A stretch of 64,000 bases of DNA from contig NZ_VRTY01000009.1 in NCBI RefSeq assembly GCF_008017455.1, forward strand, positions 26,066-90,065. Reading direction: 5' to 3'. A program made the translations under genes and the position numbers. The stretch's first letter is position 1. Each line of letters opens with the position of its first letter. This document shows, in pieces, positions 16,664 to 26,080 of the stretch. The notes under the pieces were generated by a model. It ran no database searches and was not told the DNA's origin. It saw only the letters and a list, made by a program, of their open reading frames with translations. Source of the stretch: Pontibacter qinzhouensis (GTDB taxonomy: Bacteria; Bacteroidota; Bacteroidia; Cytophagales; Hymenobacteraceae).

Positions 16664-18076
16664 TTGATTAGTTACTTCCGAAGCATATTGCCTTCCCGAC
16701 TGATCCTGCTGGTTTTACTCTACCTGGCCATACGAGTTCCGCTTATTTTACTGGGAGTGCCTGCCACTGTACCCGAGCTTAAATTTATGCTGATAGGGGA
16801 GCGTATGGCCGATGGGTTTGCCATGTACCGCGAAATTTATGACAGTACTGCTCCGCTTGCTGCTTTAGTGTACTGGCTCATAGACCTGGTGGCCGGCCGC
16901 TCTTACCTGACGTACCGGCTGGTGGCAGCAGCGCTGCTGCTGGCGCAGGCGCTCCTGCTCAATTCAACTTTTATCCGGAACAAGGTTTACGCAGAAAGCA
17001 ATTACCTGCCCGCCCTGCTGTACCTTACCTTTGGCTGCCTTACCCTGGAGTTCGAGATGCTCACGCCGCTGCTCCTTGGTAATACATTTGTTATATTGTC
17101 GTTGCCATACTTTATAACTGTTGCGCGCGAGGGGCTCGATAACAGCCGCCTGTTTATTGGTGGGTTTATGCTGGGGCTGGCGGCGCTAAGCTTTCTGCCT
17201 TTGGGGCTTTTTCTGCTGCTGGGGCTTTTTGCTGTTATTCTGTTTGCCTCCGCCGCCTTCAGGAGTTCGCTTCTCATGCTTTGTGGCTTTGCCTTTCCGT
17301 ATGCCATGCTTCTGTCTTACTACCTTTTTACGGGGGCGGTTGGCAGTTTTCTGGAGCTGCACCTGTTGCGGCCATGGCAGTTTGAAGTTTCGTTTCTGAT
17401 ACCACCCGCCGACCTGGCTAAGCTACTGGTCCTACCGGGCCTCGTGCTGGCGCTGTCGTTGTTCAGTATGCTCTCGCTGGCGCAACGGCTGGTGTTCCAG
17501 GTTAAGTTTCAGCAGCTGATGGTGGTGTGGCTCATTGTAAGTCTTCTGGTTATTATTTCAAGAGATCAGGTATCGGCTGCTTCGTTCCTGGTGCTGCTGC
17601 CACCGCTGGCTTACTTCAGCGAGTTTTTGTTTACCAGCCGCTTTAAACCCTGGATACTCTCGCTAATGTACCTTGTGCTGCTGGCAGGCGTGGTGGTGCT
17701 GCGTTACCGGCAGCCACTGGGTATTGGCTCCCTGGTCAAAATCGACGAGTCCAGAATTTTGTTGCCTGTTTCTCCTGCGCAGGCTATTAAAGGAGCTTCG
17801 GTGCTCGTGCTGGGCAACGACATTACCTACTACACCCACAACACGCTGGCCACACCTTACCTCAACTGGCAACTCGCACAACGGCACTTTGGCAGGCTGA
17901 ATGAATATGACGCTGTATTTGCCCTGTACCGGAACTTCAAAAAAGAACCGCCAAGGTATATTATTGACAAAGTCGGCCTGTTGGAAGAACTTAAATATAA
18001 GCTTCCTACTATTTTCGATGCTTACGAACCTACAGATGTTCCTGCGGTTTATAAGAGACAGGGAAAGGAGTTATAA
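16664..18076 (+). CDS. Polytopic membrane protein, DUF6427-like
   Basis: A 470-residue protein with about ten to twelve hydrophobic segments. The only start compatible with the reading frame near the 5' end is TTG at 16664: an in-frame TAA occurs two codons before. The N-terminal loop (GERMADGFAMYREIYDSTAPLAALVYW) with D and E residues after the first membrane segment resembles GT-C glycosyltransferases and the Bacteroidota family sometimes mislabelled beta-carotene monooxygenase (DUF6427). Function unknown; a polyprenyl-phosphate sugar transferase is one possibility. It is divergent from rbfA and converges on rpiB at a shared terminator. Confidence 0.75.
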   Translation: MISYFRSILPSRLILLVLLYLAIRVPLILLGVPATVPELKFMLIGERMADGFAMYREIYDSTAPLAALVYWLIDLVAGRSYLTYRLVAAALLLAQALLLNSTFIRNKVYAESNYLPALLYLTFGCLTLEFEMLTPLLLGNTFVILSLPYFITVAREGLDNSRLFIGGFMLGLAALSFLPLGLFLLLGLFAVILFASAAFRSSLLMLCGFAFPYAMLLSYYLFTGAVGSFLELHLLRPWQFEVSFLIPPADLAKLLVLPGLVLALSLFSMLSLAQRLVFQVKFQQLMVVWLIVSLLVIISRDQVSAASFLVLLPPLAYFSEFLFTSRFKPWILSLMYLVLLAGVVVLRYRQPLGIGSLVKIDESRILLPVSPAQAIKGASVLVLGNDITYYTHNTLATPYLNWQLAQRHFGRLNEYDAVFALYRNFKKEPPRYIIDKVGLLEELKYKLPTIFDAYEPTDVPAVYKRQGKEL

Positions 18077-18080
18077 GTAG

Positions 18081-18138
18081 AATTATTCTAATGAAAATGG
18101 CCTTCCAGAGGCTTTTCGCGCTTTTGGTAGCTGAGGGT
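18081..18138 (+). repeat. 57-bp intergenic element, copy 6
   Basis: Canonical left box AATTATTCTAATGAAAA five bases after the membrane-protein stop, then GGCCTTCCAGAGGC; right box degraded to CTGAGGGT. Directly joined to a D-type hairpin. Confidence 0.78.
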
Positions 18139-18176
18139 CATGAGCACCCGGGAGGGGTGCAGCTACAGGGGGCATG
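18136..18176. repeat. GC-rich hairpin, type D (copy 1)
   Basis: GGTCATGA, stem GCACCC (18144-18149), loop GGGAG, stem GGGTGC (18155-18160), then AGCTAC and GGGGGCATG. The same plan with a different, self-complementary stem follows the 57-bp element at 31755. Confidence 0.5.
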
Positions 18177-18177
18177 A

Positions 18178-18215
18178 AAAAGAAAACGCGGACCTTAGAG
18201 GCCGCGTTTTCTTTT
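18178..18215. terminator. Bidirectional terminator between convergent genes
   Basis: Perfect 14-bp arms AAAAGAAAACGCGG (18178-18191) and CCGCGTTTTCTTTT (18202-18215) between the membrane-protein gene (+) and rpiB (-). Confidence 0.9.
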
Positions 18216-18246
18216 AAGCTTAATTTTTAGGCTGTTGTAGCTTATT

Positions 18247-18684
18247 TTAGCAATTGGTAATCTTGTTTACCCGTGTGGCGTGGCGGCCTCCTTCAAACTC
18301 AGTCGAAAGGAAAACGCGCATCATCTCTACTGCTTCCTCTTCCGATACGAACCGCGACGGGATGCAAAGCACATTGGCGTTGTTGTGGCCACGAGCCAGT
18401 TGCGCCAGCTCCGGCTTCCAGCAAAGCGCTGCCCGTACCTGTTGGTATTTGTTAGCTGTAATGGCCACTCCGTTGCCGCTGCCGCACACTAATATTCCGA
18501 AATCAAACTCCTGGTTGGCGACTGCTTTAGAAAGTGGATGCACAAAATCGGGGTAATCGGAAGACTCTCCGGAGTATGGCCCAAAGTCTTTTAGCTCATG
18601 CCCATCTTGCTCCAGCACTTTTATAAGCATGTTTTTGTAGACAAACCCGGCATGGTCGCCGCCTATTGCAATATTGTAAGCCAT
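18247..18684 (-). CDS. rpiB: Ribose 5-phosphate isomerase B
   Basis: A 145-residue RpiB. It interconverts ribose 5-phosphate and ribulose 5-phosphate in the non-oxidative pentose phosphate pathway. Seen are the N-terminal GGDHAGF motif (sugar-phosphate binding), ESSDYPDFVHP, and LVCGSGNGVAITANK with the anion-hole GSGNG. The start is 4 bases downstream of the tatC stop, so it is the third gene of the glyA-tatC-rpiB operon. Confidence 0.95.
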   Translation of the reverse strand: MAYNIAIGGDHAGFVYKNMLIKVLEQDGHELKDFGPYSGESSDYPDFVHPLSKAVANQEFDFGILVCGSGNGVAITANKYQQVRAALCWKPELAQLARGHNNANVLCIPSRFVSEEEAVEMMRVFLSTEFEGGRHATRVNKITNC

Positions 18685-18688
18685 AGTA

Positions 18689-19528
18689 TTAGATGGTATT
18701 GTTGTCGTTTAATCGCTTTAAATCTCTTTTACGGATAGAGCCCGAAACACTGATACTGATTTCGTATAGTACGAGCAGGGGCATAGCTATCAATAATTGG
18801 CTGATGACATCCGGTGGTGTAATGATCGCTGCAACTACTAAAATAATGACCATGGAGTGGCGCCGGTACAACTTCATGATCTCTGGCGTGAGCAAGCCTG
18901 CCTTGGTAAAGAAATAGACCACTACCGGCAGCTGGAACATGACCGCACACGACAAACAGAGTGTGGTGAGCGTAGAAATGTATGAAGACAGGTCGAACTC
19001 ATTCAGGATAGAAGGATCGACCTGGTAGCCCGCCAGGAAATTGATCGAAATTGGCGACACCACATAATAGCCGAACAAAAGGCCTAAAATGAACAACAGC
19101 GACACAAAAAACACGGCCCCTCTGGAGTTTTTCTGCTCCTGCGGGTAAAGGCCCGGACTCACGAAGCGCCATATCTCCCAAAAAGCATACGGGAAAGCGC
19201 AGGCCAGCCCCAGCACCAGCGATACCATAATATGCATGGAAAGCTGCCCGCTCATCTGCCGGCTCTGAATCGTGAAGCCGAGGTCTGTGATACAGAGTAC
19301 TTCAGAACCAATTCTGTTTCCTAAATCGCACATCAGTTGGTAGCTGAAAAAATCGGGGCGGGAAGGAGCCAGGATGATATCGTGAAACACAAAGCCTTTT
19401 GCCAGAAAGGCGATGACCGCAAATACTAAAATGGATGAAAACGACCTGATAATGTGCCATCTTAGCTCCTCCAGATGGTCCACAAAGGACATCTCCTGCG
19501 TCTCTTCTTCCATATAAGGTTGATTCAT
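18689..19528 (-). CDS. tatC: Sec-independent protein translocase TatC
   Basis: A 279-residue membrane protein with six predicted segments. The opening FVDHLEELRWHIIRS is the conserved TatC start with the Glu residues that recognise the twin-arginine signal, and YPQEQKNSRGAVFFVSLLF is the conserved cytoplasmic loop. TatC forms the receptor complex for folded Tat substrates. tatA is not in the window. It lies between glyA (26 bases upstream) and rpiB (4 bases downstream) on the same strand. Confidence 0.95.
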   Translation of the reverse strand: MNQPYMEEETQEMSFVDHLEELRWHIIRSFSSILVFAVIAFLAKGFVFHDIILAPSRPDFFSYQLMCDLGNRIGSEVLCITDLGFTIQSRQMSGQLSMHIMVSLVLGLACAFPYAFWEIWRFVSPGLYPQEQKNSRGAVFFVSLLFILGLLFGYYVVSPISINFLAGYQVDPSILNEFDLSSYISTLTTLCLSCAVMFQLPVVVYFFTKAGLLTPEIMKLYRRHSMVIILVVAAIITPPDVISQLLIAMPLLVLYEISISVSGSIRKRDLKRLNDNNTI

Positions 19529-19554
19529 TTAGTAAAGTCTTCGGCCTTTATTTA

Positions 19555-20829
19555 TTAGTGAGCGAAGAGCGGATATTTTTCCATCCAGGCATTTACGTCT
19601 TTGCGCACCGACTGGATTGTACTTTCGTTCTCATTATTTATAAGCACCGTATCGATCAGGTCCACAATGCGCTCCATGTCGTTCTCTTTCAGGCCTCTGG
19701 TGGTAATAGCTGCCGTACCCACACGCATACCAGAAGTTACAAAAGGAGATTTATCGTCGAAAGGAACCATGTTTTTATTGATGGTGATGTCTGCTTTCAC
19801 GAGCGAGTTTTCGGCAAGTTTACCGGTCAGGCCTTTAGAGCGCAGGTCGATCAGCATCATGTGGTTATCTGTGCCGCCAGAGATAATATCGTAACCGCGC
19901 GACAGGAACGCTTTAGCCATGGCCTGGGCATTTTGCTGCACCTGCTTCACGTAGTTCAGGTAATCATCGGAGAGGGCCTCGAAGAACGAAACGGCTTTGG
20001 CAGCTATTACGTGCTCCAGCGGTCCGCCTTGCGTGCCAGGGAATACGGCTCCATCCAGCAACGACGACATCATGCGGGTTTCGCCTTTCGGAGTTTTCAG
20101 GCCAAATGGGTTTTCAAAGTCTTTGCCCATCATGATCATGCCGCCTCTTGGGCCGCGCAATGTTTTGTGGGTAGTGGTGGTTACGATATGGCAGTGCTCA
20201 AACGGATCGTTCAGCAAACCACGTGCAATCAGTCCGGATGGGTGAGAGATATCGGCCAGCAGGAGGGCGCCTACTTCGTCAGCGGCTTCGCGCAGTTTTT
20301 TGTAGTCCCACTCACGAGAGTAGGCGGAGGCACCGCAGATGATCAGCTTTGGCTGCTCGCGGCGAGCGATCTCTACTACTTTGCTGAAATCGATGAGGCC
20401 TGTTTCCTGTTCTACGCCATAAAATGTGGGCTTGTAGATTTTACCAGAGAAGTTTACAGGCGAACCGTGGGTCAGGTGACCGCCATGCGATAGGTCGAAG
20501 CCCAGAATTTTATCGCCGGGGTTTAACACGGCCAGCATAACGGCTGCATTTGCCTGTGCGCCGGAGTGCGGCTGCACGTTAACCCAGGCGGCTCCAAAAA
20601 GCTCTTTTGCACGATCTATGGCCAACTGCTCGGCCTGATCCACTATTTCACAGCCACCATAATAGCGTTTGCCCGGCAGGCCTTCGGCGTACTTGTTTGT
20701 CATTTCGCTGCCCATGGCCTGCATGACCTGCTCCGATACAAAGTTCTCGGAGGCAATTAATTCGATGCCATGTGTCTGGCGTGCTTTTTCTTTGGCAATT
20801 AAATCAAAAATGGCTGTGTCCTTTTGCAT
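19555..20829 (-). CDS. glyA: Serine hydroxymethyltransferase
   Basis: A pyridoxal-phosphate enzyme that interconverts serine and glycine with tetrahydrofolate. Starting at Met 20829 it has 424 residues, the usual length; a 19-codon upstream extension is rejected because a promoter box lies within it. Motifs: [26 protein letters not shown], and the Lys region [15 protein letters not shown] that forms the internal aldimine. First gene of the operon with tatC and rpiB. Confidence 0.97.
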   Translation of the reverse strand: MQKDTAIFDLIAKEKARQTHGIELIASENFVSEQVMQAMGSEMTNKYAEGLPGKRYYGGCEIVDQAEQLAIDRAKELFGAAWVNVQPHSGAQANAAVMLAVLNPGDKILGFDLSHGGHLTHGSPVNFSGKIYKPTFYGVEQETGLIDFSKVVEIARREQPKLIICGASAYSREWDYKKLREAADEVGALLLADISHPSGLIARGLLNDPFEHCHIVTTTTHKTLRGPRGGMIMMGKDFENPFGLKTPKGETRMMSSLLDGAVFPGTQGGPLEHVIAAKAVSFFEALSDDYLNYVKQVQQNAQAMAKAFLSRGYDIISGGTDNHMMLIDLRSKGLTGKLAENSLVKADITINKNMVPFDDKSPFVTSGMRVGTAAITTRGLKENDMERIVDLIDTVLINNENESTIQSVRKDVNAWMEKYPLFAH

Positions 20830-20855
20830 TGCTACTTTGGTTGATGTAATCGTTC

Positions 20856-20886
20856 CAAAATTAAGCTTTGCTCCTGAATAAACCAA
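20856..20886 (-). promoter_or_regulatory. Predicted glyA promoter (TTGG-N19-TAATTTTG)
   Basis: On the minus strand TAATTTTG (plus CAAAATTA, 20856-20863) matches the TAnnTTTG box, and TTGG (plus CCAA, 20883-20886) lies 19 bases upstream, fitting the Bacteroidota -33/-7 arrangement. It overlaps the longer glyA frame, supporting the start at 20829. Confidence 0.6.
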
Positions 20887-21044
20887 TGTTTGCAGATTTT
20901 AAGTCGCTAATCCTCAAAATTTCAGCCATGTATTTGCCTGCCAAGGTCCTGCCCAAGCTTTCAGCAACAACTATAGCGGTATTTTCCGGGGTTTTAGATG
21001 TTTTAGTAGATGCCAGATGCTAAATATTAGACCTTCATTAGCTT

Positions 21045-21123
21045 TGAGTTGAAAAACCACTCACTCATTCAAAATTTATTTTCTAATTCAGCCATTTAAC
21101 AATCAGCAACCAACAATCAACTA
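21045..21123. repeat. AT-rich phrase repeat
   Basis: CACTCACTCATTCAAAATT, CAGCCATTTAACAATCAGC and AACCAACAATCAACT, running directly into the left box of a 57-bp element. Confidence 0.55.
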
Positions 21124-21180
21124 AATTATTCTAATGAAAATGGCCTTCAGAAGGGATCAAGCGCTTTTTGGTTCAAGGGC
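21124..21180 (+). repeat. 57-bp intergenic element, copy 7
   Basis: Canonical left box AATTATTCTAATGAAAA, GGCCTTCAGAAGG, right box TTCAAGGGC. Confidence 0.8.
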
Positions 21181-21209
21181 TTTGTTTCAGCTAGAATGGC
21201 TTTAAAACA

Positions 21210-21242
21210 AAAAACCCGGCACCTTTCGGTTGCCGGGTTTTT
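21210..21242 (-). terminator. Terminator of the TIG-domain gene
   Basis: Arms AAAAACCCGGCA (21210-21221) and TGCCGGGTTTTT (21231-21242), loop CCTTTCGGT. The plus-strand A-run gives a U-tract for minus-strand transcripts ending at 21260. Confidence 0.88.
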
Positions 21243-21259
21243 GCAGGAATGTAAGTATG

Positions 21260-23803
21260 TTACTGTTTCACCACTTTGGTGCTGATTACTTTGCCATTCA
21301 GTTCTACGGTAAGAACATAGGCCGCATTCTGAAGCTTATCGTAGTACGGTAGTGCAAACTCATTCTGACCTGCTGTTACCGCTACTTCTCTGAAATAAAC
21401 CTGCTGGCCTGTCATGCTGGTTAAACGCATAATGGCTTTACCGCTGGCAGCTGCTTCTACTATTATTTTAGAATCAGGGATAAGTGGGTTAGGGGCTACT
21501 GTTACGGCATTGGTGAGAGCACCTTTTGCTTCTACGGCTACTACGTTGCTGTAAGCGAAAGTTCCGTCTAAGTCTACTTGTTTCAGTCTGTAATAGAAAG
21601 TACCTGCGTTTCTTACCTGGTGCGTAAACTCGTATCGGGTAGTAAGGCTGCTGGTTACTACTTTGCTGGCTACTTTACCTAAAGTCGCGAAACCTGCCTC
21701 CGGCGAAGTCGACATTTCTACCTCGAAGTGTGAGTTATCGGTTTCAGAAGCAGTTGCCCATTTGAGCAAGGTAACAGCACCCTGTTGCTCGGCTGTAAAG
21801 GATATCAGTTCTACGGGGAGGGGATTTAACACTGTGAATGTAGTTATACTAGCTGCAGTGCCGCCTAAAGTTGTAACGGTAATTGAACCTGAAGTCGCTT
21901 CAATAGGTACTTGGGCACTGATCTGCGTATCGCTATTAACAATATAATTAGTCGAAACAGCACCATTAAATGCAACGCTTTGCACGTCAACAAAGTTTGT
22001 ACCTGTAATGATAATTATATCTCCTAACAACCCTTCGTCAGGAGTGAATGAAGTAATCGTTGGAACCAGGTATAGCACCGTGAAGGGGTCGCTATCGGCA
22101 GTGCCGCCCACGGTTTGAACCGTTACCGGGCCGGTGGTGGCCCCCTCTGGCACCTGCGCCTGAATCTGCGTCTCGCTGTCCAGGATGTATACGGCCTCAA
22201 CACCGTTGAACTGCACGCCCTGAACATCAACAAAGTTTGTGCCCGTGATGGTAACGATATCGCCTATGTAGCCCTCATTCGGATCCACTACGGTAATCGT
22301 CGGAGTTAGAACAGTAAAGGTACTACTTGCAGTTGAATTACCTCCTGTTACAGTAAGCAATATTGGACCTGTAGTAGCTCCAGAAGGGACTGTAACTTGA
22401 ATTTCAGTATCACTAACTATAGTAAAAACGGAAGCTGTGGTCCCATTAAAATTAATACTATTTACATTTGTGAAGTTACTCCCAATTATAGTAATTACAT
22501 CTCCTACATAACCTGAAACAGGATTAAATTGAGTAATAATAGGGGCAGGATAAAAACCTGTTCCTGTTAATGAAACTGTATAAGGGTTCTCATTTGAGTC
22601 GTTATTACTTATAGAAAATAATGCAGATTTTGAGCCAGCAGACGTTGGGGTAAAAGTCACGCTGAATGTTGTTGACGCACCTGGTGCTACTGTAGAAGAA
22701 GTAGCAGTTTCATTAACAGTAAATTGTGAAGCATTTACACCTGTCAGCTGCACTTTCGGGCTACCTGTAAGATTTAAAGGTGCAGTACCTATATTCTCAA
22801 TAGTGAAAACGAATGACTGACTGGTGTTTACATTTACGTTATTAAAATTAAAAGGTCCGCCTGTGCTGATTGAACTTGTACCTTGTCGTAAATTTATTTC
22901 TGGCTCAATCCCAGAGCCAGAAATATTAATTGTATAAGGGTTTTCATCTGCATCATTATTGCTAATAGATAATGTCGCAGTTTTTGACCCAAATGATGTT
23001 GGGGTAAACGTTACATTAAAAGTAGTGGATGCTCCTGGAGCTACTGTCGAAGAAGTAGTTGTTGTATTAACAGTAAATTGTGAAGCATTTGTACCAGATA
23101 GCGCTACAATAGGGCTGTCTGTAAGATTTAAGGTCTGACCGCCTAAGTTCTCAACAGTGAAAGTATATGTTTGGCTAGTATTAGCATTTACACTACCAAA
23201 GCTAAATGAGCCGTTCGTACTAATTGAAGCTTCTCCTTGCTTAATGTTAATTTCAGGCCCTTGAGTTATTCTAAGCGCATCATATAAAAGCCTTTCGTTA
23301 CCTACTTTATTTGAATAAATAAATCTTATATATCTAGCACTACTATTTACACTACTCGTAAAACTCCTTTGAGTGGTTATAGCTGGGCCGACATTACTTG
23401 ACGCGTCTATAGTACTAACTGTTGAATAGCTAACACCATCCACTGACTCCCTTACCAAGAATGTACCTGTAAAATTTGCGAATGTACCAGCCGCACGAAG
23501 TATAAAGGATACTGTTTTAGATCCTTCAGGAACGCGTACAGTTATCCAATCACCTACACTATCAAAGTTTGCAGATCCGCCAGTTCCACTGCCCCCTAAA
23601 TTTGTACTTTGATCTGTCGCTAAACCATTTTGACTAATTGCTGTAGGAAGATTAGTGTTTGGGAGTGATTGCCATGGTCCGTCATAGCTATAGTCTAAAG
23701 TCACCTGCCCATACCCCTGCACGACTACGCAGAGCAGCAGCACCAGCTGCAGGAACAGCGGGAGAAGAAGGTTTTTAAAAGAGAGAGTAAAGGTTTGTCT
23801 CAT
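21260..23803 (-). CDS. Large secreted protein: choice-of-anchor D and TIG domains, T9SS sorting domain
   Basis: The 847-residue protein has a signal peptide ending near QGYGQ. A jelly-roll-like N-terminal region (about 35-185) is followed by two HYDIN/choice-of-anchor-D immunoglobulin-like repeats (about 185-410; each with the AxQFTVN and STVAPGASTTF signatures), three IPT/TIG domains (about 415-660; each with GDxxxIxGxNF and QxxVPxxATxGxI) and a linker with LPVELISFTAEQQGAVTLLKWATASE, then a C-terminal T9SS sorting domain beginning near APNPLIPDSK. It is likely a cell-surface adhesin or matrix protein; no enzyme domain was found. The middle TIG repeat is visibly more GC-rich than its neighbours, suggesting shuffling of repeat units. 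Confidence 0.85.
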   Translation of the reverse strand: MRQTFTLSFKNLLLPLFLQLVLLLCVVVQGYGQVTLDYSYDGPWQSLPNTNLPTAISQNGLATDQSTNLGGSGTGGSANFDSVGDWITVRVPEGSKTVSFILRAAGTFANFTGTFLVRESVDGVSYSTVSTIDASSNVGPAITTQRSFTSSVNSSARYIRFIYSNKVGNERLLYDALRITQGPEINIKQGEASISTNGSFSFGSVNANTSQTYTFTVENLGGQTLNLTDSPIVALSGTNASQFTVNTTTTSSTVAPGASTTFNVTFTPTSFGSKTATLSISNNDADENPYTINISGSGIEPEINLRQGTSSISTGGPFNFNNVNVNTSQSFVFTIENIGTAPLNLTGSPKVQLTGVNASQFTVNETATSSTVAPGASTTFSVTFTPTSAGSKSALFSISNNDSNENPYTVSLTGTGFYPAPIITQFNPVSGYVGDVITIIGSNFTNVNSINFNGTTASVFTIVSDTEIQVTVPSGATTGPILLTVTGGNSTASSTFTVLTPTITVVDPNEGYIGDIVTITGTNFVDVQGVQFNGVEAVYILDSETQIQAQVPEGATTGPVTVQTVGGTADSDPFTVLYLVPTITSFTPDEGLLGDIIIITGTNFVDVQSVAFNGAVSTNYIVNSDTQISAQVPIEATSGSITVTTLGGTAASITTFTVLNPLPVELISFTAEQQGAVTLLKWATASETDNSHFEVEMSTSPEAGFATLGKVASKVVTSSLTTRYEFTHQVRNAGTFYYRLKQVDLDGTFAYSNVVAVEAKGALTNAVTVAPNPLIPDSKIIVEAAASGKAIMRLTSMTGQQVYFREVAVTAGQNEFALPYYDKLQNAAYVLTVELNGKVISTKVVKQ

Positions 23804-24446
23804 AAAATAAAAGTTAAAAATCTAGTAGTTAGCTTTGGGGGTTACTCATACAAAACACCCTGATTTTTTATCTCTGCCTGGGTGCAGGCAAGAAACAAAA
23901 GCAGGGTTGCCGAAAAAATTACTACTTATTAAGCTATTGTTTTCTAGGTAATGGAGCAGGGCAATATCTATGTAATACACTTACGTAGAATTAGTTACAG
24001 GCGGTCTATCGTATTCATCCTCATTTTCATCTATCTGTTAGAATTCGTAAAAATTAGTTTGAACAAAAGCTAATTGTATGCTGTTATCATTAGTTTTTAG
24101 CTACTTAACAGACCGGCACTAAAGGTAATGCATTTTTATATATTAAAAAAACATCTTAACCTATACTTTAATTATTCTAACATTATTTTACAAAATTAGA
24201 TAAAATGATAGTTCTTTCTATAAATAAACAATAAATTAATGTTAAAACTTTAATACCCAAGTTAACAAATCAGTAAATCGATCAGCAAAGTTATCAGAAG
24301 CAAATTCGGGAACTCACTTACTATCGGATACCTGAAAAGTAAAGCAAGCATATTTGCTAACTATCTGATTTATAAGTTGGAAAGAGACTAAATATTAACA
24401 AGGAAATTTTGTCGGGTTGGTCAAACCGGCCCAGTCTTGGCTTCTA
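23804..24446. other. Long AT-rich non-coding gap
   Basis: About 640 bases without a credible open frame on either strand. AT content is clearly above that of the flanking genes. It must contain the promoter of the TIG-domain gene, but no TAnnTTTG box was convincing. No tRNA-like or riboswitch-like fold was recognised. Confidence 0.5.
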
Positions 24447-24503
24447 AATTATTCGAATGAAAACAGCCTCCAGAAGGTTTTACATCAGAACATTGCCAAG
24501 GGT
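24447..24503 (+). repeat. 57-bp intergenic element, copy 8
   Basis: Left box AATTATTCGAATGAAAA, GCCTCCAGAAGG, right box GCCAAGGGT, 40 bases past the phosphatase stop. Confidence 0.77.
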
Positions 24504-24543
24504 CCCCACCCGATATGTTTTAGCTGAATGTACTTAGGGCTTA

Positions 24544-25236
24544 TTATTTGCGGCCGTTAAAATAGGGGCGATCTACGTTGAATTGCACGTATAGCTTGTA
24601 GGTGTCCAGGTCTAGGGCTACCAGGTTTCCGAGGGCGGCATTTTTGTAGTAGACACAACCGGCATCGAGGTTCACCTGCAGCTCTTTGTGGGCTATTGTT
24701 TTTTTTATAGCATGCAAGGCGGTGGGGGTGTGGCCATGCAGCAGGGGTTTATAGGCTAACTTATTCCAGTCTACTTTAAAGTTCCGGATATTCATCATGG
24801 CATCCGTGTCGCTAAGAATATCGACGTGCTTAAAATCGAAGCCGGCATGCACTAAAAAGTAATCGGGCAGCTCCAGGTAAAAAGGCAAACCACCTAAAAA
24901 ATTAAAATACCTGTCGGAGAGGTGAGTAATGTCCTTAAGTCCGAAATTGGCTAGTAGCAGTTCTTTCTCCTCTTGCGGTAGTTTTAAAGCTTTGTCTCCG
25001 GTTCGGGCAGCCTGTAGCAACATGTGGTCGTGGTTGCCGCGGAGGCATTTTACCTGGTAGTGCTGCTTCTGGAGGTGAATAATAAAATCGATGACGCCTT
25101 TACTATCTGGGCCTTTGTGTACCAGGTCGCCTAATATATAAAGCTCATCGTCTTTGCGAAGACGAAGCTGTTGGGTAACCATGGCTCTGAGGGTTCGGAC
25201 ACAGCCATGAATATCGGTGAGGGCATAACGGGCCAT
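24544..25236 (-). CDS. Metallophosphoesterase (Ser/Thr phosphatase-like)
   Basis: A 230-residue cytoplasmic calcineurin-type phosphoesterase. Metal-binding motifs appear in order: TDIHGC (DxH, about 7-12), LGDLVHKGPDS (GDxxDRG-like, about 36-46), RGNHDHML (GNHE-like, about 71-78), a His in FLVHAGFDF (about 130) and a final LHGHTPT. This is the pattern of bacterial PrpE/ApaH-like enzymes that act on phosphoproteins or dinucleoside polyphosphates. The substrate cannot be assigned. Confidence 0.9.
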   Translation of the reverse strand: MARYALTDIHGCVRTLRAMVTQQLRLRKDDELYILGDLVHKGPDSKGVIDFIIHLQKQHYQVKCLRGNHDHMLLQAARTGDKALKLPQEEKELLLANFGLKDITHLSDRYFNFLGGLPFYLELPDYFLVHAGFDFKHVDILSDTDAMMNIRNFKVDWNKLAYKPLLHGHTPTALHAIKKTIAHKELQVNLDAGCVYYKNAALGNLVALDLDTYKLYVQFNVDRPYFNGRK

Positions 25237-25295
25237 AGGGGTTGGTTAGCTCTTGCACTTGTGTATGGCAAGCTGTTGCTGCTGCTCGACATAAA

Positions 25296-25323
25296 AATAG
25301 CACCCGCCGGAGCAAGTGCTATT
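25296..25323 (-). terminator. Weak terminator of the small-protein gene at 25348
   Basis: Arms AATAGCAC (25296-25303) and GTGCTATT (25316-25323); the plus strand ATAAAAA before it gives a short U-tract for minus-strand transcription. Confidence 0.65.
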
Positions 25324-25347
25324 CCTGTTGAAATATACTAAAATTTT

Positions 25348-25581
25348 CTAATTATACTTTCCTTTATCAATATCTGGTTTATTCAGATTTCGGTTGGGGT
25401 TGTTTGTTTTCACATTCTGTCCTGGCTCATCAATATCGTTGGTATATTTATCCTCCAGTTCATCGTGCTGAGAACTGGCTGCATCCGAATCAACAGGTTT
25501 TACCCCTGCTTTTGTTTGTCCTGTTCCGCCGGGCTTTCCTGCGTTCTCGCCGCCGGGCTGTGTATGCTTATAAGATGGCAT
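25348..25581 (-). CDS. Small disordered hydrophilic protein
   Basis: 77 residues, rich in Asn, Asp, Gly, Lys and Pro, with no hydrophobic core and no Cys (for example GGENAGKPGGTGQTKAG, and a tail of NPNRNLNKPDIDKGKYN). Such composition resembles desiccation- or osmotic-stress hydrophilins. A purine-rich AAAAAAGAAGGAGG run just before the ATG at 25581 is a possible ribosome binding site. It follows the next small protein at 98 bases distance on the same strand, and together with the SDR gene they look like a stress group. No known family is assigned. Confidence 0.7.
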   Translation of the reverse strand: MPSYKHTQPGGENAGKPGGTGQTKAGVKPVDSDAASSQHDELEDKYTNDIDEPGQNVKTNNPNRNLNKPDIDKGKYN

Positions 25582-25679
25582 AACGTCCTCCTTCTTTTTT
25601 AGTTAAACAAAGGCCCTGTCACAATTTTCAGAATTCTGCAACAGCACCCATACAAAAATTAATACCTGGCACTCGTTCT

Positions 25680-25994
25680 TTAAGATCCTCTGCCTTCGTC
25701 TTCTGTCCGCATGTTATCTTTTGGCGGAATACCGTCATCAGAAAAATCATTAACGCCTATGGCAGATGGTCCGTTACCTGCGGTATCGGAGCCATAACCT
25801 TCTTTGCCATCGCGGTTGCCAAAGCCACCACGCTGATGTTCGTTTTTAGGCGCATCGGCATTCGGTATAATATGCCCGGCTGCCATTTCCTGATCTGATG
25901 TATCGTCTTCTATGACACGTACCGGCCGGTCGTGTGGTGCTTTACCACCATGCTGCTGGCCCTGTTGTGCGTTCTGTTCTTTATCTTGTTCCAT
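25680..25994 (-). CDS. Disordered acidic Gly/Asp-rich protein
   Basis: 104 residues, strongly hydrophilic (Gln/Gly/Asp/Asn-rich: EQNAQQGQQHGG, RGGFGNRDGKEGYGSDTAGNG), with no transmembrane segment or Cys. It resembles the neighbouring 77-residue protein in composition but not in sequence. It starts 86 bases after the SDR stop on the same strand. A protective, hydrophilin-like role is inferred from composition and neighbourhood only. Confidence 0.7.
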   Translation of the reverse strand: MEQDKEQNAQQGQQHGGKAPHDRPVRVIEDDTSDQEMAAGHIIPNADAPKNEHQRGGFGNRDGKEGYGSDTAGNGPSAIGVNDFSDDGIPPKDNMRTEDEGRGS

Positions 25995-26080
25995 AGTAGT
26001 TAGGTTTTAGGACTGGCACCTACAATAGGTAACAGCCATACAGGGTTTTACTCCTTTTCGGGGCCTATGGTTTAATCTTT

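Noticed and set aside
19558..20493. 311-codon open frame antisense to glyA
   Set aside because: glyA is certain on the other strand, and the translation shows no domain or signal peptide.
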